The translations under genes and the position numbers were made by a program. Positions 9,058-16,371 of a stretch of 64,000 bases of DNA are shown here, piece by piece (the stretch's first letter is position 1; the number at the start of each line of letters is the position of its first letter). The notes under the pieces are model-generated. The model ran no database searches. It was not told where the DNA came from and saw only the letters and a list, made by a program, of their open reading frames with translations. The stretch comes from JAJEAD01 sp965221555 (GTDB taxonomy: Bacteria; Pseudomonadota; Gammaproteobacteria; HK1), in NCBI GenBank assembly GCA_965221555.1, contig OZ244895.1, positions 620,001-684,000 of the forward strand. The letters are read 5' to 3'.

Positions 9058-9869
9058 CGCGAACCCGGTTCTTCCTCGAAGTCGACCCGTTTTCGAACGA
9101 GGCGCTCGGCGCGTGCTTCGTCTCGACTCCGGCCCTTCGTATTCGCCTGGATCGAATCCTGCGCGGCCTGCGCGAGGGCAGCAAGCCCATCTGTATCGTC
9201 GCCCCCGAAGGGGCGGGCAAGAGCGCTCTGCTCGGGCAGGTGAAGAGAGATCTCGGCCCACAGTGGCAAGTGGCGAGCATCGCGGGTGCGGCGGGCCTCG
9301 ACCGTGACTCCTTCCTTGACGCCTTCAGCCGCGCTTTCGACCTCGAAGCGGGAGACGACGAGACGCTCGCCGTGGTTCTGGAGCGTCTCGAAACGCACCT
9401 CGCCACCCATCTGCCGCCCGAACGCAACGCCCTCGTGGCCATCGAGGATGTCGACTGCCGGAGCGCACGGACGCGCGCGCGTCTCGATGCCCTGCTCACC
9501 CTCCGGCAATCCCCGCGTCTTCGCTTCCTCACCACGCGCGCGCCCTCACCGGACGACTCGAGCGACGAGAATGCGCCGCACATGCTCGTGGACATCCCAG
9601 CCCTCACGCGCGCCCAGAGCGACGACTACATCCATACCCGCCTCTGTGCGGCCGGTCTTCGCGGGGACAGTCCCTTCACGGACGACATGTTGCGCTCGAT
9701 ACACAACGCGAGCGGCGGGCGGCCCGGCGGCATTCATCGCATCGCGGCCAAGATGCTCGCCAACCGGGGAAAGATCGCGCGGGGTTACGGGAAGGCGGGA
9801 GAAGGCGCCACGCGCTGGTCTCGCATCGCGGCCGTACTGCGCTCGAAGAGGCCTACGATCGATGCCTGA
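9054..9869 (+). CDS. DamX/ExeA-type AAA ATPase without SPOR domain
   Basis: 271 residues. Seen: an N-terminal FFLEVDPF-like segment, Walker A APEGAGKSALLG near residue 49, Walker B-like NALVAIEDVD near 127, a LTTRAPS sensor-like segment, and a C-terminal winged/lid region ending SGGRPGGIHRIAAKMLAN. This layout resembles the ATPase half of DamX, which follows aroKB in many gammaproteobacteria, and the ExeA/GspA family. The C-terminal SPOR peptidoglycan-binding domain and membrane segment of DamX are missing, so a septal role cannot be assumed. It overlaps dgt by 4 bp and hemE by 8 bp, so it is co-translated within the aro operon. The family call is solid; the function is not known. Confidence 0.75.
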   Translation: MTRTRFFLEVDPFSNEALGACFVSTPALRIRLDRILRGLREGSKPICIVAPEGAGKSALLGQVKRDLGPQWQVASIAGAAGLDRDSFLDAFSRAFDLEAGDDETLAVVLERLETHLATHLPPERNALVAIEDVDCRSARTRARLDALLTLRQSPRLRFLTTRAPSPDDSSDENAPHMLVDIPALTRAQSDDYIHTRLCAAGLRGDSPFTDDMLRSIHNASGGRPGGIHRIAAKMLANRGKIARGYGKAGEGATRWSRIAAVLRSKRPTIDA

Positions 9870-10962
9870 GCCCGCATCGCGGCCGGATCGCGCGAGACTG
9901 CTGCGGGCGCTGGCCCGTCAGCCGGTCGACCGCACCCCGGTCTGGCTGATGCGCCAGGCGGGGCGCTATCTGCCCGAGTACCGCCGGGTCCGCGAGCGGG
10001 CGGGCAGTTTTCTCAAGCTCTGCACCACTCCGGAAATCGCCTGCGAGGTGGCGCTGCAGCCGCTTCGCCGCTTTCCCCTCGATGCCGCCATCCTGTTCTC
10101 GGATATCCTGACGATACCGCACGCAATGGGGCTCGGCCTCCATTTCGTCGAGGGGGAAGGCCCCACCTTCGAGCAGCCGGTGAGAACCCCGCGGGACATC
10201 GATCGGCTCGCCGCCCCGGACCCCGAGGACGACCTGCGCTACGTGGTCGACACGGTGCGCCTGCTGCGCGCCGAGCTCGACGAGCGCATTCCCCTGATCG
10301 GGTTCGCCGGCAGCCCGTGGACGCTGGCCACCTACATGGTGGAGGGGGGATCCTCGGTGCACTTCGCGCGCGCGAAGAGACTGTTGTACGAAGAGCCCCG
10401 CGCCGCCCACCGCCTGCTGGCGGTGCTGGCCGAATCCGTCCGGACCTATCTGCGGGCCCAGGCGCATGCCGGAGCGAATGTGCTCATGGTCTTCGACACC
10501 TGGGGATCGGTGCTCGGGCCGCACGAGTATCGCGACTTCTCCCTCGCCTATCTCGCGCGCATCGTGCGCGCCCTCAAGAGCGAGGTCGACACCCCGATCG
10601 TCCTCTTCGGGCGGGGCGGGGGCCAATGGCTGAACGAGCTCGCGGCCACCGGCTGCGATGCCCTGGGCATCGACTGGACGGTAGACATCGGTCGGGCGCG
10701 GCGCGAAGTGGGCGACCGCGTGGCGTTGCAGGGCAATCTGGACCCCTGCGTGCTCTACACCTCACCCGCCACCATTCGCGGCCAGGTGCGACAGGTCCTC
10801 GACGCCTACGGGCCGGGACCGGGACACGTCTTCAACCTCGGCCACGGCCTCCAGCCCGGCATGGACCCCGCTCGAGTCGCGGCGCTGGTCGATGCGGTGC
10901 ATGAGCTCGGGGTGGCGGCGGGTTTCGAAACCGGTCTCGAAGCGCAACGCGCGTCCCCGTGA
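9862..10962 (+). CDS. hemE: Uroporphyrinogen III decarboxylase
   Basis: Removes four carboxyl groups from uroporphyrinogen III to give coproporphyrinogen III in heme synthesis. 366 residues, normal length, from ATG 9862, which lies inside the end of the preceding ATPase gene. Seen: the signature RTPVWLMRQAGRYLPEYR at residues 21-38, FSDILTIPHAMGLG (catalytic Asp), GFAGSPWTLATYMVEGG, FDTWGSVLGPHEY, GIDWTVDIGRARREV, LQGNLDPCVLYT and FNLGHGLQPGMDP. The end overlaps the next gene as GTGA. Its product feeds the heme A enzymes encoded 8 kb away. Confidence 0.98.
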   Translation: MPEPASRPDRARLLRALARQPVDRTPVWLMRQAGRYLPEYRRVRERAGSFLKLCTTPEIACEVALQPLRRFPLDAAILFSDILTIPHAMGLGLHFVEGEGPTFEQPVRTPRDIDRLAAPDPEDDLRYVVDTVRLLRAELDERIPLIGFAGSPWTLATYMVEGGSSVHFARAKRLLYEEPRAAHRLLAVLAESVRTYLRAQAHAGANVLMVFDTWGSVLGPHEYRDFSLAYLARIVRALKSEVDTPIVLFGRGGGQWLNELAATGCDALGIDWTVDIGRARREVGDRVALQGNLDPCVLYTSPATIRGQVRQVLDAYGPGPGHVFNLGHGLQPGMDPARVAALVDAVHELGVAAGFETGLEAQRASP

Positions 10963-11972
10963 GCACCGAGGGGCCGACTCGCCCCGAGGCCGACGCGGGG
11001 CCCTCGCCGCCGGCATCGCGAAGCCCCTGGACGGCGAAGCAGGCCGTGCTCGTCGCCGGCAAGGGATTGTGCATGGGCACGGCCGATATCGTGCCGGGGG
11101 TGAGCGGCGGCACGATGGCCCTGATCCTCGGCATCTACCCGCGGCTGCTCGAGGCGATCCGCGCCGTCGACCTCGACCTCCTCCGCCTGCTGGGGCGGGG
11201 CCGCCTCGCGGCCGCGGTCCGTCACGTGGACGCGCTCTTCCTGCTCTTGCTCGGAGCCGGCATCGCGGGGGCGCTGCTCTTCTTCACGCGGGTGATCGAA
11301 CTGCCCCGGCTGATTGCGACCCACCCCGAGCCCGTTTACGGCGCCTTCTTCGGCCTCATCCTCATGTCGCTCTGCGTACTTCTTCGCCAAGTGGCCCACT
11401 GGCGCCTCGGGGACGCGACCTGGGTGCTTGCGGGCGGGCTCGCCGGCTTCGCCCTGGTTATGGCGGTGCCGGTGGACGCGCCGTCGAGCGCCCGTTTGCT
11501 CTTCGCGAGCGGCGCCGCCGCGGCCTTTGCAATGATTCTGCCGGGGGTGTCGGGGGCCTTCGTGCTGCTGATCCTCGACCAGTACGCGCGCGTCCTCGAG
11601 GCGGTGGCGCGGTTCGACTTCTCGGTGCTGGCGCCGCTCGCGGCCGGGGCGATCTGCGGGCTGGTGCTCGGAAGCCGCGCCCTGGTGTGGTGCCTGCACC
11701 GCTTTCCGCGCCACACCATGCTCCTGATGTCGGGGATCGTGCTCGCCTCCCTGTACGCGATCTGGCCCTTCCGGGCGCCCGGCCGGATGGCGACGGCGGA
11801 CCCCACGCATGCGAACCGCTCCGTGCCGGTGTGGCCGGAGAGTCTCGATGGCGGTGTCCTGGCGAGCCTTGCGCTGGCGGCTCTGGCGGCGCTCGCAGTG
11901 CTCGCCATCGACCGACTGGCCCGAAGGGCGCGGCGCCCGCTTTCCCCGAACCACGAAGCGACGCCCCGATGA
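10959..11972 (+). CDS. popT: DUF368 family membrane transporter (undecaprenyl-phosphate translocase type)
   Basis: 337 residues, about eight membrane segments. Seen: the family signature GTADIVPGVSGGTMALILG near residue 40 and a second related segment AMILPGVSGAFVLLILDQY near 190, the internal duplication typical of DUF368. Members have been shown to return undecaprenyl phosphate across the cytoplasmic membrane (named PopT); applying this here is by homology only. The N-terminus is charged and proline-rich, and the start is GTG overlapping the hemE stop. No cell-wall gene is next to it, although mrcA is 5 kb away. Confidence 0.85.
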   Translation: MSTEGPTRPEADAGPSPPASRSPWTAKQAVLVAGKGLCMGTADIVPGVSGGTMALILGIYPRLLEAIRAVDLDLLRLLGRGRLAAAVRHVDALFLLLLGAGIAGALLFFTRVIELPRLIATHPEPVYGAFFGLILMSLCVLLRQVAHWRLGDATWVLAGGLAGFALVMAVPVDAPSSARLLFASGAAAAFAMILPGVSGAFVLLILDQYARVLEAVARFDFSVLAPLAAGAICGLVLGSRALVWCLHRFPRHTMLLMSGIVLASLYAIWPFRAPGRMATADPTHANRSVPVWPESLDGGVLASLALAALAALAVLAIDRLARRARRPLSPNHEATPR

Positions 11973-12039
11973 TGGCGGCAGAGGTGGGGGCGTTCGCAAC
12001 GGAAAGCCGGAACGTTGTCCCGGCCGGGGACGCTCGCTG

Positions 12040-12855
12040 ATGCCGGAGCTGCCGGAGGTCGAGACCACGCGCCGCGGGATCGCACCCTGGCTGCTCGGCC
12101 GGCGCGTATCGCGGGTCGAAGTGCGGCGGTGGCGCTTGCGCTGGCCGATCTCCCGGCAGGTGCTGACCCGTCTACCGGGACAGCGCATCCAGGATGTCGG
12201 CCGCCGGGCGAAATACCTCCTGCTCGGGGCCGAGACGGGCACCCTGATCCTGCATCTGGGCATGTCCGGCCGCCTGCAGCTCGTGCCCCCGGATCGGCCT
12301 CCCGGCCGCCACGACCACCTCGACCTCGTGGTCGAAGACGATACATGTCTGCGCCTTGGCGATCCCCGGCGCTTCGGGGCCGCACTGTGGTGCCGGGGGG
12401 ATGTGAACCGCCACTGGCTGCTGCGCGAACTCGGTCCCGAACCGCTGGACTCGGACTTCGATGGCGACCACCTCTACCGCCACTCCCGAAGACGCCGGGT
12501 CGCGGTCAAGAACTTCATCATGAACACCCGGGTGGTGGCGGGGGTCGGCAACATATACGCCTGCGAGGCGCTGCACCTCGCGGGGGTGCACCCCGCGCGG
12601 GCCGCGGGCCGGATCTCGCGGTCGCGCTACCTGCGCCTCGCCGCGTGCATCCGCCACGTACTGGAGGAGGCGATCCGGGCGGGGGGCACCACCGTGCGCG
12701 ACTACGCCGCCGCCGACGGTCGCCCGGGACACTTCGGGTCGCGCCTGCGGGTCTACGGGCGAACGGGAGAGCACTGCATGCGCTGCCGGGCGACCCTGCG
12801 CCAGCGTCGCATCGGCCAGCGCTCGACCTGGTACTGCCCCCGCTGCCAGCGTTGA
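12040..12855 (+). CDS. mutM: Formamidopyrimidine-DNA glycosylase
   Basis: Bifunctional base-excision enzyme that removes 8-oxoguanine and formamidopyrimidines and nicks the abasic site. 271 residues from ATG 12040. Seen: MPELPEVETTRRG with the catalytic Pro after Met removal and the following Glu; the conserved lysine in GRRAKYLLL near 58; HLGMSGRLQLV; RFGAALW; NFIMNTRVVAGVGNIYACEA; RVYGRTGEHCMRC and a closing zinc finger CMRCRATL with YCPRCQ. Complete by these markers. Start follows the DUF368 gene after 67 bp. Confidence 0.98.
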   Translation: MPELPEVETTRRGIAPWLLGRRVSRVEVRRWRLRWPISRQVLTRLPGQRIQDVGRRAKYLLLGAETGTLILHLGMSGRLQLVPPDRPPGRHDHLDLVVEDDTCLRLGDPRRFGAALWCRGDVNRHWLLRELGPEPLDSDFDGDHLYRHSRRRRVAVKNFIMNTRVVAGVGNIYACEALHLAGVHPARAAGRISRSRYLRLAACIRHVLEEAIRAGGTTVRDYAAADGRPGHFGSRLRVYGRTGEHCMRCRATLRQRRIGQRSTWYCPRCQR

Positions 12856-12937
12856 GAAGGCCGCAGCGCGGCATCCGACGGCGGACCGCATCCGCCCCGA
12901 TGTAGCGTGACGGATCAGATCAAGGGCGGGGCGGGAC

Positions 12938-12941
12938 TTAG
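12938..12941. repeat. Left target-site duplication TTAG
   Basis: TTAG directly precedes the palindromic element and is repeated in direct orientation at 13118-13121. Because TTAG is not its own reverse complement, this copy shows that the flanking 4 bp are a duplication rather than part of the terminal inverted repeat. Confidence 0.75.
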
Positions 12942-13117
12942 CCCGGATGTTTCACCGATTTTCGTAGCGAGGGCGCCAAGATGCCGTGATAGTGAGGCGC
13001 ACGGACTGAAAGACGCTGAAGGCGTAGCCGACACTACGTCAAAGCGGCTTGAGGGAGTACGACCCGCTAGCGCGAGCATATTGGCGTCCGCAGTAGAAAA
13101 TCGGTGAAACATCCGGG
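12942..13117. mobile_element. 176-bp palindromic MITE, copy A, with IS1380-like ends
   Basis: Perfect 22-bp terminal inverted repeats (outer bases CCCGGATGTTTCACCGATTT and its complement), flanked by TTAG on both sides. The inner sequence is also imperfectly palindromic: GGGCGCCAAGATGCCGTGAT on one arm is answered by GAGCATATTGGCGTCCGC on the other. An intact relative of exactly the same length lies at 23418-23593. Outer bases resemble the ends of the IS1380-family element at 59816-63820, so a non-autonomous derivative is the best reading. It can be read as a short protein, but substitutions between copies fall mainly at first and second codon positions, which argues against coding. Confidence 0.85.
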
Positions 13118-13122
13118 TTAGG

Positions 13123-13415
13123 CCCGCAGTTTCACCGATTTTACGACCGGTCGGCGTCAGGGTGCTCGCTGTTTCGGGCCCCTTCCCCCAAAGCGCTTCT
13201 ACTTGGTGTCGGCTACCTGCAACGCTGCGCAGTCCTTGGGCCAAAGCTTTCCGGCCAGACAAGCCATCCCTGGCTTGCCCGCTCGCAGGGAAGTCCGCGC
13301 CACCAGCGCTCCGTCTGTTTGTTGCTCGCCGTTGCTCGTCTTGCGATCCGTACACCCCACTATCCGGGTATCTTGGCGCCGGAAGCGGCCGAAATTCGGT
13401 TCAGGTGGCGCAGGG
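13123..13415. mobile_element. Diverged, opposite-orientation MITE copy with central insertion
   Basis: It begins CCCGCAGTTTCACCGATTTT two bases after the TTAG that closes copy A. It follows the reverse complement of copy A through TTGGTGTCGGCTACCTGCAA, then carries roughly 100 extra bases, and resumes with CACTATCCGGGTATCTTGGC before a worn end near AAATTCGGTTCAGG. The two copies therefore form a head-to-head pair. The right boundary is approximate. It lies just downstream (3') of the ferredoxin gene. Confidence 0.65.
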
Positions 13416-13431
13416 CTTGCGCACGCATCGA

Positions 13432-13680
13432 TTATCCGCCGGTCAGACGCCGGTACTTGGCCCACAGCTCGTCCTTGGTCTCGGGGTGTTCAGGGTCCCC
13501 GGGGATGCAGGCGACCGGGCACACCTCGACGCACTGTGGCGTATCGAAGTGGCCCACGCACTCCGTGCACCGGGCGGGGTCGATGACGTAGATCTCCTCG
13601 CCCATCGAGATCGCCTCGTTCGGGCACTCGGGCTCGCACACGTCGCAGTTGATGCACTCCTCGGTGATCCTGAGCGCCAC
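13432..13680 (-). CDS. YfhL-family 2[4Fe-4S] ferredoxin
   Basis: 82 residues with two iron-sulfur cluster motifs: CINCDVCEPECPNEAI near residue 10, and CTECVGHFDTPQCVEVCPV near 38, where the longer spacing between the second and third cysteines is typical of the YfhL/Fdx alpha-variant group. It ends in the usual charged tail (DELWAKYRRLTGG). It probably carries electrons in the cytoplasm; the partner is not evident. Same strand as coaD with 71 bp between them, an arrangement often seen in gammaproteobacteria. Confidence 0.95.
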   Translation of the reverse strand: MALRITEECINCDVCEPECPNEAISMGEEIYVIDPARCTECVGHFDTPQCVEVCPVACIPGDPEHPETKDELWAKYRRLTGG

Positions 13681-13751
13681 TGCGGTTCAGCCCGTTGCGT
13701 GGAGATGTTTCGGCGGGGAGCAGATGAAGACGCCGCGCGCCGGCCCCTTCC

Positions 13752-14225
13752 TCAGCGCTCTCGCAGGGCGGCTTCGACCGTGGGGTGCACGAAGGGGCTC
13801 ACGTCCCCGCCCAGGGTGGCGATCTCGCGCACCAGGCTGGAGGAGATGTAGCTGAAGCGCTCGTCGGAGGTCAGACAGACGGTCTCCACCTGCGGGGCGA
13901 GGCGGCGGTTCATGCCGGCGAGCTGGAACTCGTAGTCGAAGTCGGAGACCGCGCGCAGCCCGCGGAGAATGACCGAAGCCCCCTGGTCCTGGGCGAAATT
14001 GACCAGGAGCCCACTGAATCTCGCCACCTCGACGTTGGACAGCTCGGCAAGCGATATGCGGGCGAACTCGACACGGGACTCGACATCGAAACGGGTGTTC
14101 TTGGCGCTGCTCTCCGCCACCGCGACGATGATTCGGTCGAAAAGCCGGGCCGCCCGGTTGACGAGATCCTGGTGACCGTTGGTGATCGGGTCGAAGGTAC
14201 CCGGATAGATCGCGATCGTCGACAT
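13752..14225 (-). CDS. coaD: Phosphopantetheine adenylyltransferase
   Basis: Transfers AMP from ATP to 4'-phosphopantetheine, the penultimate step of coenzyme A synthesis. 157 residues from ATG 14225 (MSTIAIYPGTFDPITNGH); an in-frame GTG 15 nt upstream would add MKWNK but has no usable ribosome-site spacing. Seen: the nucleotidyltransferase signature YPGTFDPITNGHQDL, SGLLVNFA, ILRGLRAVSDFDYEFQ, and ISSSLVREIATLGGDVSPFV. Full length. It follows rsmD on the same strand, the common rsmD-coaD pair. Confidence 0.97.
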   Translation of the reverse strand: MSTIAIYPGTFDPITNGHQDLVNRAARLFDRIIVAVAESSAKNTRFDVESRVEFARISLAELSNVEVARFSGLLVNFAQDQGASVILRGLRAVSDFDYEFQLAGMNRRLAPQVETVCLTSDERFSYISSSLVREIATLGGDVSPFVHPTVEAALRER

Positions 14226-14323
14226 CTTGTTCCACTTCACTCCTGGTCATCAGGCGCCTCCTCGGCGCCCATCAGCCCGGACAACTCACGTACCACCACA
14301 CCGCTTGGACCATCTGCTCCTGG

Positions 14324-14896
14324 TCAGCCCACCGGCGTGGGGCAGGGCCGCCGGCGCGCGAGATGATAGCGTACCTCTCCCGCTCGCCCCTCCCGGAACG
14401 ACTCGAATCCATCCGGCAGCGGCGGCCTGCCTCGGGTCCGCTCGCATTCGAGGTAGAGCATCGCGTCAGGGGCGAGACAGCCGGATGCGGCGAGGACGCG
14501 GCAACTGCGCTCCAGCAGGGCGGTCCCGAAGGGCGGATCGAGAAATACGATGTCGAAGCGACCCGTCGCGCGGCGCAGCCACTTGAGCGCGTCACCGTGC
14601 ACGACTTCGATCCCGGATGCGCCCAGACGCTCGCTCTCGCGGTGCAGATACGAAACGAGCGTGGAGTCGGCTTCCACCATGGTGACGCTTGCCGCTCCGC
14701 GCGACGCCGCCTCGAAGCCCAGGCTTCCGCTGCCGGTGAAGAGATCCAGACAGACCGCGCCTTCCACCCGGGAGCCGAGCCAGTTGAACAAGGTCTCCTT
14801 GACCCGGTCGGGCGTCGGCCTTGCTCCGCCGCGCGCGGGAAATCGAAGACGCCGCCGGCGCCATTTACCGGAGATGATCCTCGGGCCGCCCGACAA
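14324..14896 (-). CDS. rsmD: 16S rRNA (guanine966-N2)-methyltransferase
   Basis: Methylates G966 of 16S rRNA with S-adenosylmethionine. About 190 residues from TTG 14896 (MSGGPRIISGKWRRRRLRFP), preceded by GGGTGG; a TTG at 14968 would add 24 residues unlike the family. Seen: RIISGKWRRRRL, RPTPDRVKETLFNWL, SAM-binding LDLFTGSGSLGFEAASRG near residue 52, and the catalytic DIVFLDPPFG. Divergent from ftsY with about 95 bp between starts, as in many relatives. Confidence 0.95.
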   Translation of the reverse strand: MSGGPRIISGKWRRRRLRFPARGGARPTPDRVKETLFNWLGSRVEGAVCLDLFTGSGSLGFEAASRGAASVTMVEADSTLVSYLHRESERLGASGIEVVHGDALKWLRRATGRFDIVFLDPPFGTALLERSCRVLAASGCLAPDAMLYLECERTRGRPPLPDGFESFREGRAGEVRYHLARRRPCPTPVG

Positions 14897-14991
14897 TCCG
14901 CCACCCCACGCGAAGTCCGCGCATTCCGTGGCGCCATGGTAGCGCTCCCGTCCTTCCCGGACGACCAATCCACGTTTCGGCGCATGCTAGG

Positions 14992-16020
14992 ATGCCGCGC
15001 TTCCAGGGCCGGGGCGCCCGCTCCCTCTCCGTCTCACTCTGGCGTTCGCAAGTGTTGTTCTCCCGCTCGAGAAGAGATCCGAAACCGGACGACGACGAGA
15101 AGGCGGGCGGCTTCTTCGGCCGTCTGAAGTCGGCGCTCGGGCGCACCCGGGGCGCTCTCGTGGGCCGCCTGGGCGCGCTGCTCGCGGGTCGCCGCTCTCT
15201 CGACGAGCAGCTCACCGAGGACATGGAAAGCGTCCTGCTCGGCGCCGACGTAGGCATCGAGGCGACGGGGCGAATCATGGACGCGATGCGGCGACGCGCG
15301 CGCACGCAGCGTCCCGATGACGAGGCAGCGCTCGCCGAGGCGTTGCGCGACGCGATGGTGGACATTCTCGAGCCGGTGAGCCGCCCCTTGCGTCCCTCCC
15401 CCGCGCGGCCCTTCGTGATCCTGATGGTGGGGGTCAACGGCACCGGCAAAACCACCAGCGCGGCGAAGCTCGCCCACCGCTTCAAGGGTGAAGGGCGGGC
15501 GGTGTTGCTCGCGGCCGGAGACACTTTTCGCGCCGCCGCGATCGAGCAGTTGCAGACCTGGGGCGAACGTCTCGAAGTCCCGGTGGTTGCCCAGCACGCC
15601 GGGGCGGACTCCGCCTCGGTGGTCTACGACGCACTTTCCTCCGCGCGCGCCCGAGGCACGGACCTGCTGATCGCGGACACCGCGGGACGCCTCCATACCC
15701 AGTCCGGTCTGATGGAGGAGCTGAAGAAAGTACGGCGCGTAATCAAGAAGATAGACGCGGACGCCCCGCACGAGACCCTGCTCGTGATCGATGCCGGCAC
15801 CGGCCAGAACGCCCTCTCGCAGGCTCGGCAGTTCGCGGAAGCGGTCGGCGTAAGCGGCCTGGTCCTGACCAAGCTCGACGGCACCGCCAAAGGCGGGATC
15901 ATCTTTGCCATCGCCCATACGCTCGGCATTCCGATCCGCTACGTGGGGGTGGGCGAGGGCCTGGACGACCTGCGGGACTTCGATGCCCACGACTTCGTGG
16001 ACGCGTTGCTCGACGCCTGA
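14992..16020 (+). CDS. ftsY: Signal recognition particle receptor FtsY
   Basis: GTPase that docks SRP-bound ribosomes at the membrane. 342 residues from ATG 14992; GTG 15050 is a possible shorter start. The acidic A domain is very short here. Seen: N domain with RRSLDEQLTEDMESVLLGAD; G1 GVNGTGKTTSAAKLA near 145; AAGDTFRAAAIEQL; DTAGRLHTQSGLMEEL; TKLDGTAKGGIIFAI; and the C-terminal GVGEGLDDLRDFDAHDFVDA. In E. coli ftsE and ftsX lie between ftsY and rpoH; here neither is present, and 351 bp of non-coding sequence leads to rpoH. Confidence 0.97.
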   Translation: MPRFQGRGARSLSVSLWRSQVLFSRSRRDPKPDDDEKAGGFFGRLKSALGRTRGALVGRLGALLAGRRSLDEQLTEDMESVLLGADVGIEATGRIMDAMRRRARTQRPDDEAALAEALRDAMVDILEPVSRPLRPSPARPFVILMVGVNGTGKTTSAAKLAHRFKGEGRAVLLAAGDTFRAAAIEQLQTWGERLEVPVVAQHAGADSASVVYDALSSARARGTDLLIADTAGRLHTQSGLMEELKKVRRVIKKIDADAPHETLLVIDAGTGQNALSQARQFAEAVGVSGLVLTKLDGTAKGGIIFAIAHTLGIPIRYVGVGEGLDDLRDFDAHDFVDALLDA

Positions 16021-16295
16021 CGAGAAGCGCGGCGAAGTCTTCGCTCCTGACTTTCCGCCCGCTTCGATTAAGACCGGGTCCTCGTCGGCGGGAGGGTGGT
16101 CCGACCTCCAGCGAACGCCCCGCGGGCGAGGAGATGCCGGGTGCAGGCAGCGATGGCGCGTGGCGAGACAAGCGGGCGCCCCCTACGGGCGGTGAGATAC
16201 CCCGGCCTCCGCCCCTCTACGGGGGAAAGGGAGTACCAGCATGCCCCCTGCCGCCCGTCCGTGTGCAACCTTCCTCACGCTTTGCCCACGGCGCT
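16021..16295. other. Non-coding leader upstream of the rpoH promoter
   Basis: No conserved gene is seen. ftsE and ftsX, expected here by comparison with E. coli, are absent without recognisable remnants. GC-rich self-complementary stretches occur near 16170-16260 (GGGCGCCCCC, CTACGGGCGG, CCGCCCCTCTACGGGGG), but no T-run follows, so I do not call a terminator. Confidence 0.4.
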
Positions 16296-16322
16296 TTGGC
16301 ACTCTCATTCCATGAGTGCTAG
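16296..16322 (+). promoter_or_regulatory. CIRCE operator (HrcA binding site) upstream of rpoH
   Basis: The sequence reads TTGGCACTC, nine bases, GAGTGCTAG. The CIRCE consensus is TTAGCACTC-N9-GAGTGCTAA, so 16 of 18 arm positions match and the spacer length is exact. It starts on the -35 hexamer and ends inside the -10 hexamer of the candidate promoter, an ideal place for a repressor. HrcA is the known CIRCE-binding heat-shock repressor; its gene is not in this window. Confidence 0.85.
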
Positions 16323-16325
16323 GAT
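16296..16325 (+). promoter_or_regulatory. Candidate sigma-70 promoter of rpoH, overlapping CIRCE
   Basis: TTGGCA at 16296-16301, an 18-bp spacer ending in an extended TGC, and TAGGAT at 16320-16325. Predicted transcription starts near 16332. This places the in-frame ATG at 16312 upstream of the transcript and supports GTG 16372 as the rpoH start. Confidence 0.6.
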
Positions 16326-16371
16326 CGCGCGTTGCCCCCGGGAAGACACCGCTGTCGAACACACCCGCATC

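Noticed and set aside
12942..13117. Short protein reading FHRFSTADANMLALAGRTPS conserved in the 176-bp elements
   Set aside because: Comparing the two intact copies codon by codon, most substitutions are at first or second positions and change the residue; this is not the pattern of a conserved protein.
16312..16314. ATG 16312 as rpoH start
   Set aside because: It lies in the CIRCE spacer between the -35 and -10 hexamers, upstream of the predicted transcript, and adds residues absent from E. coli RpoH.
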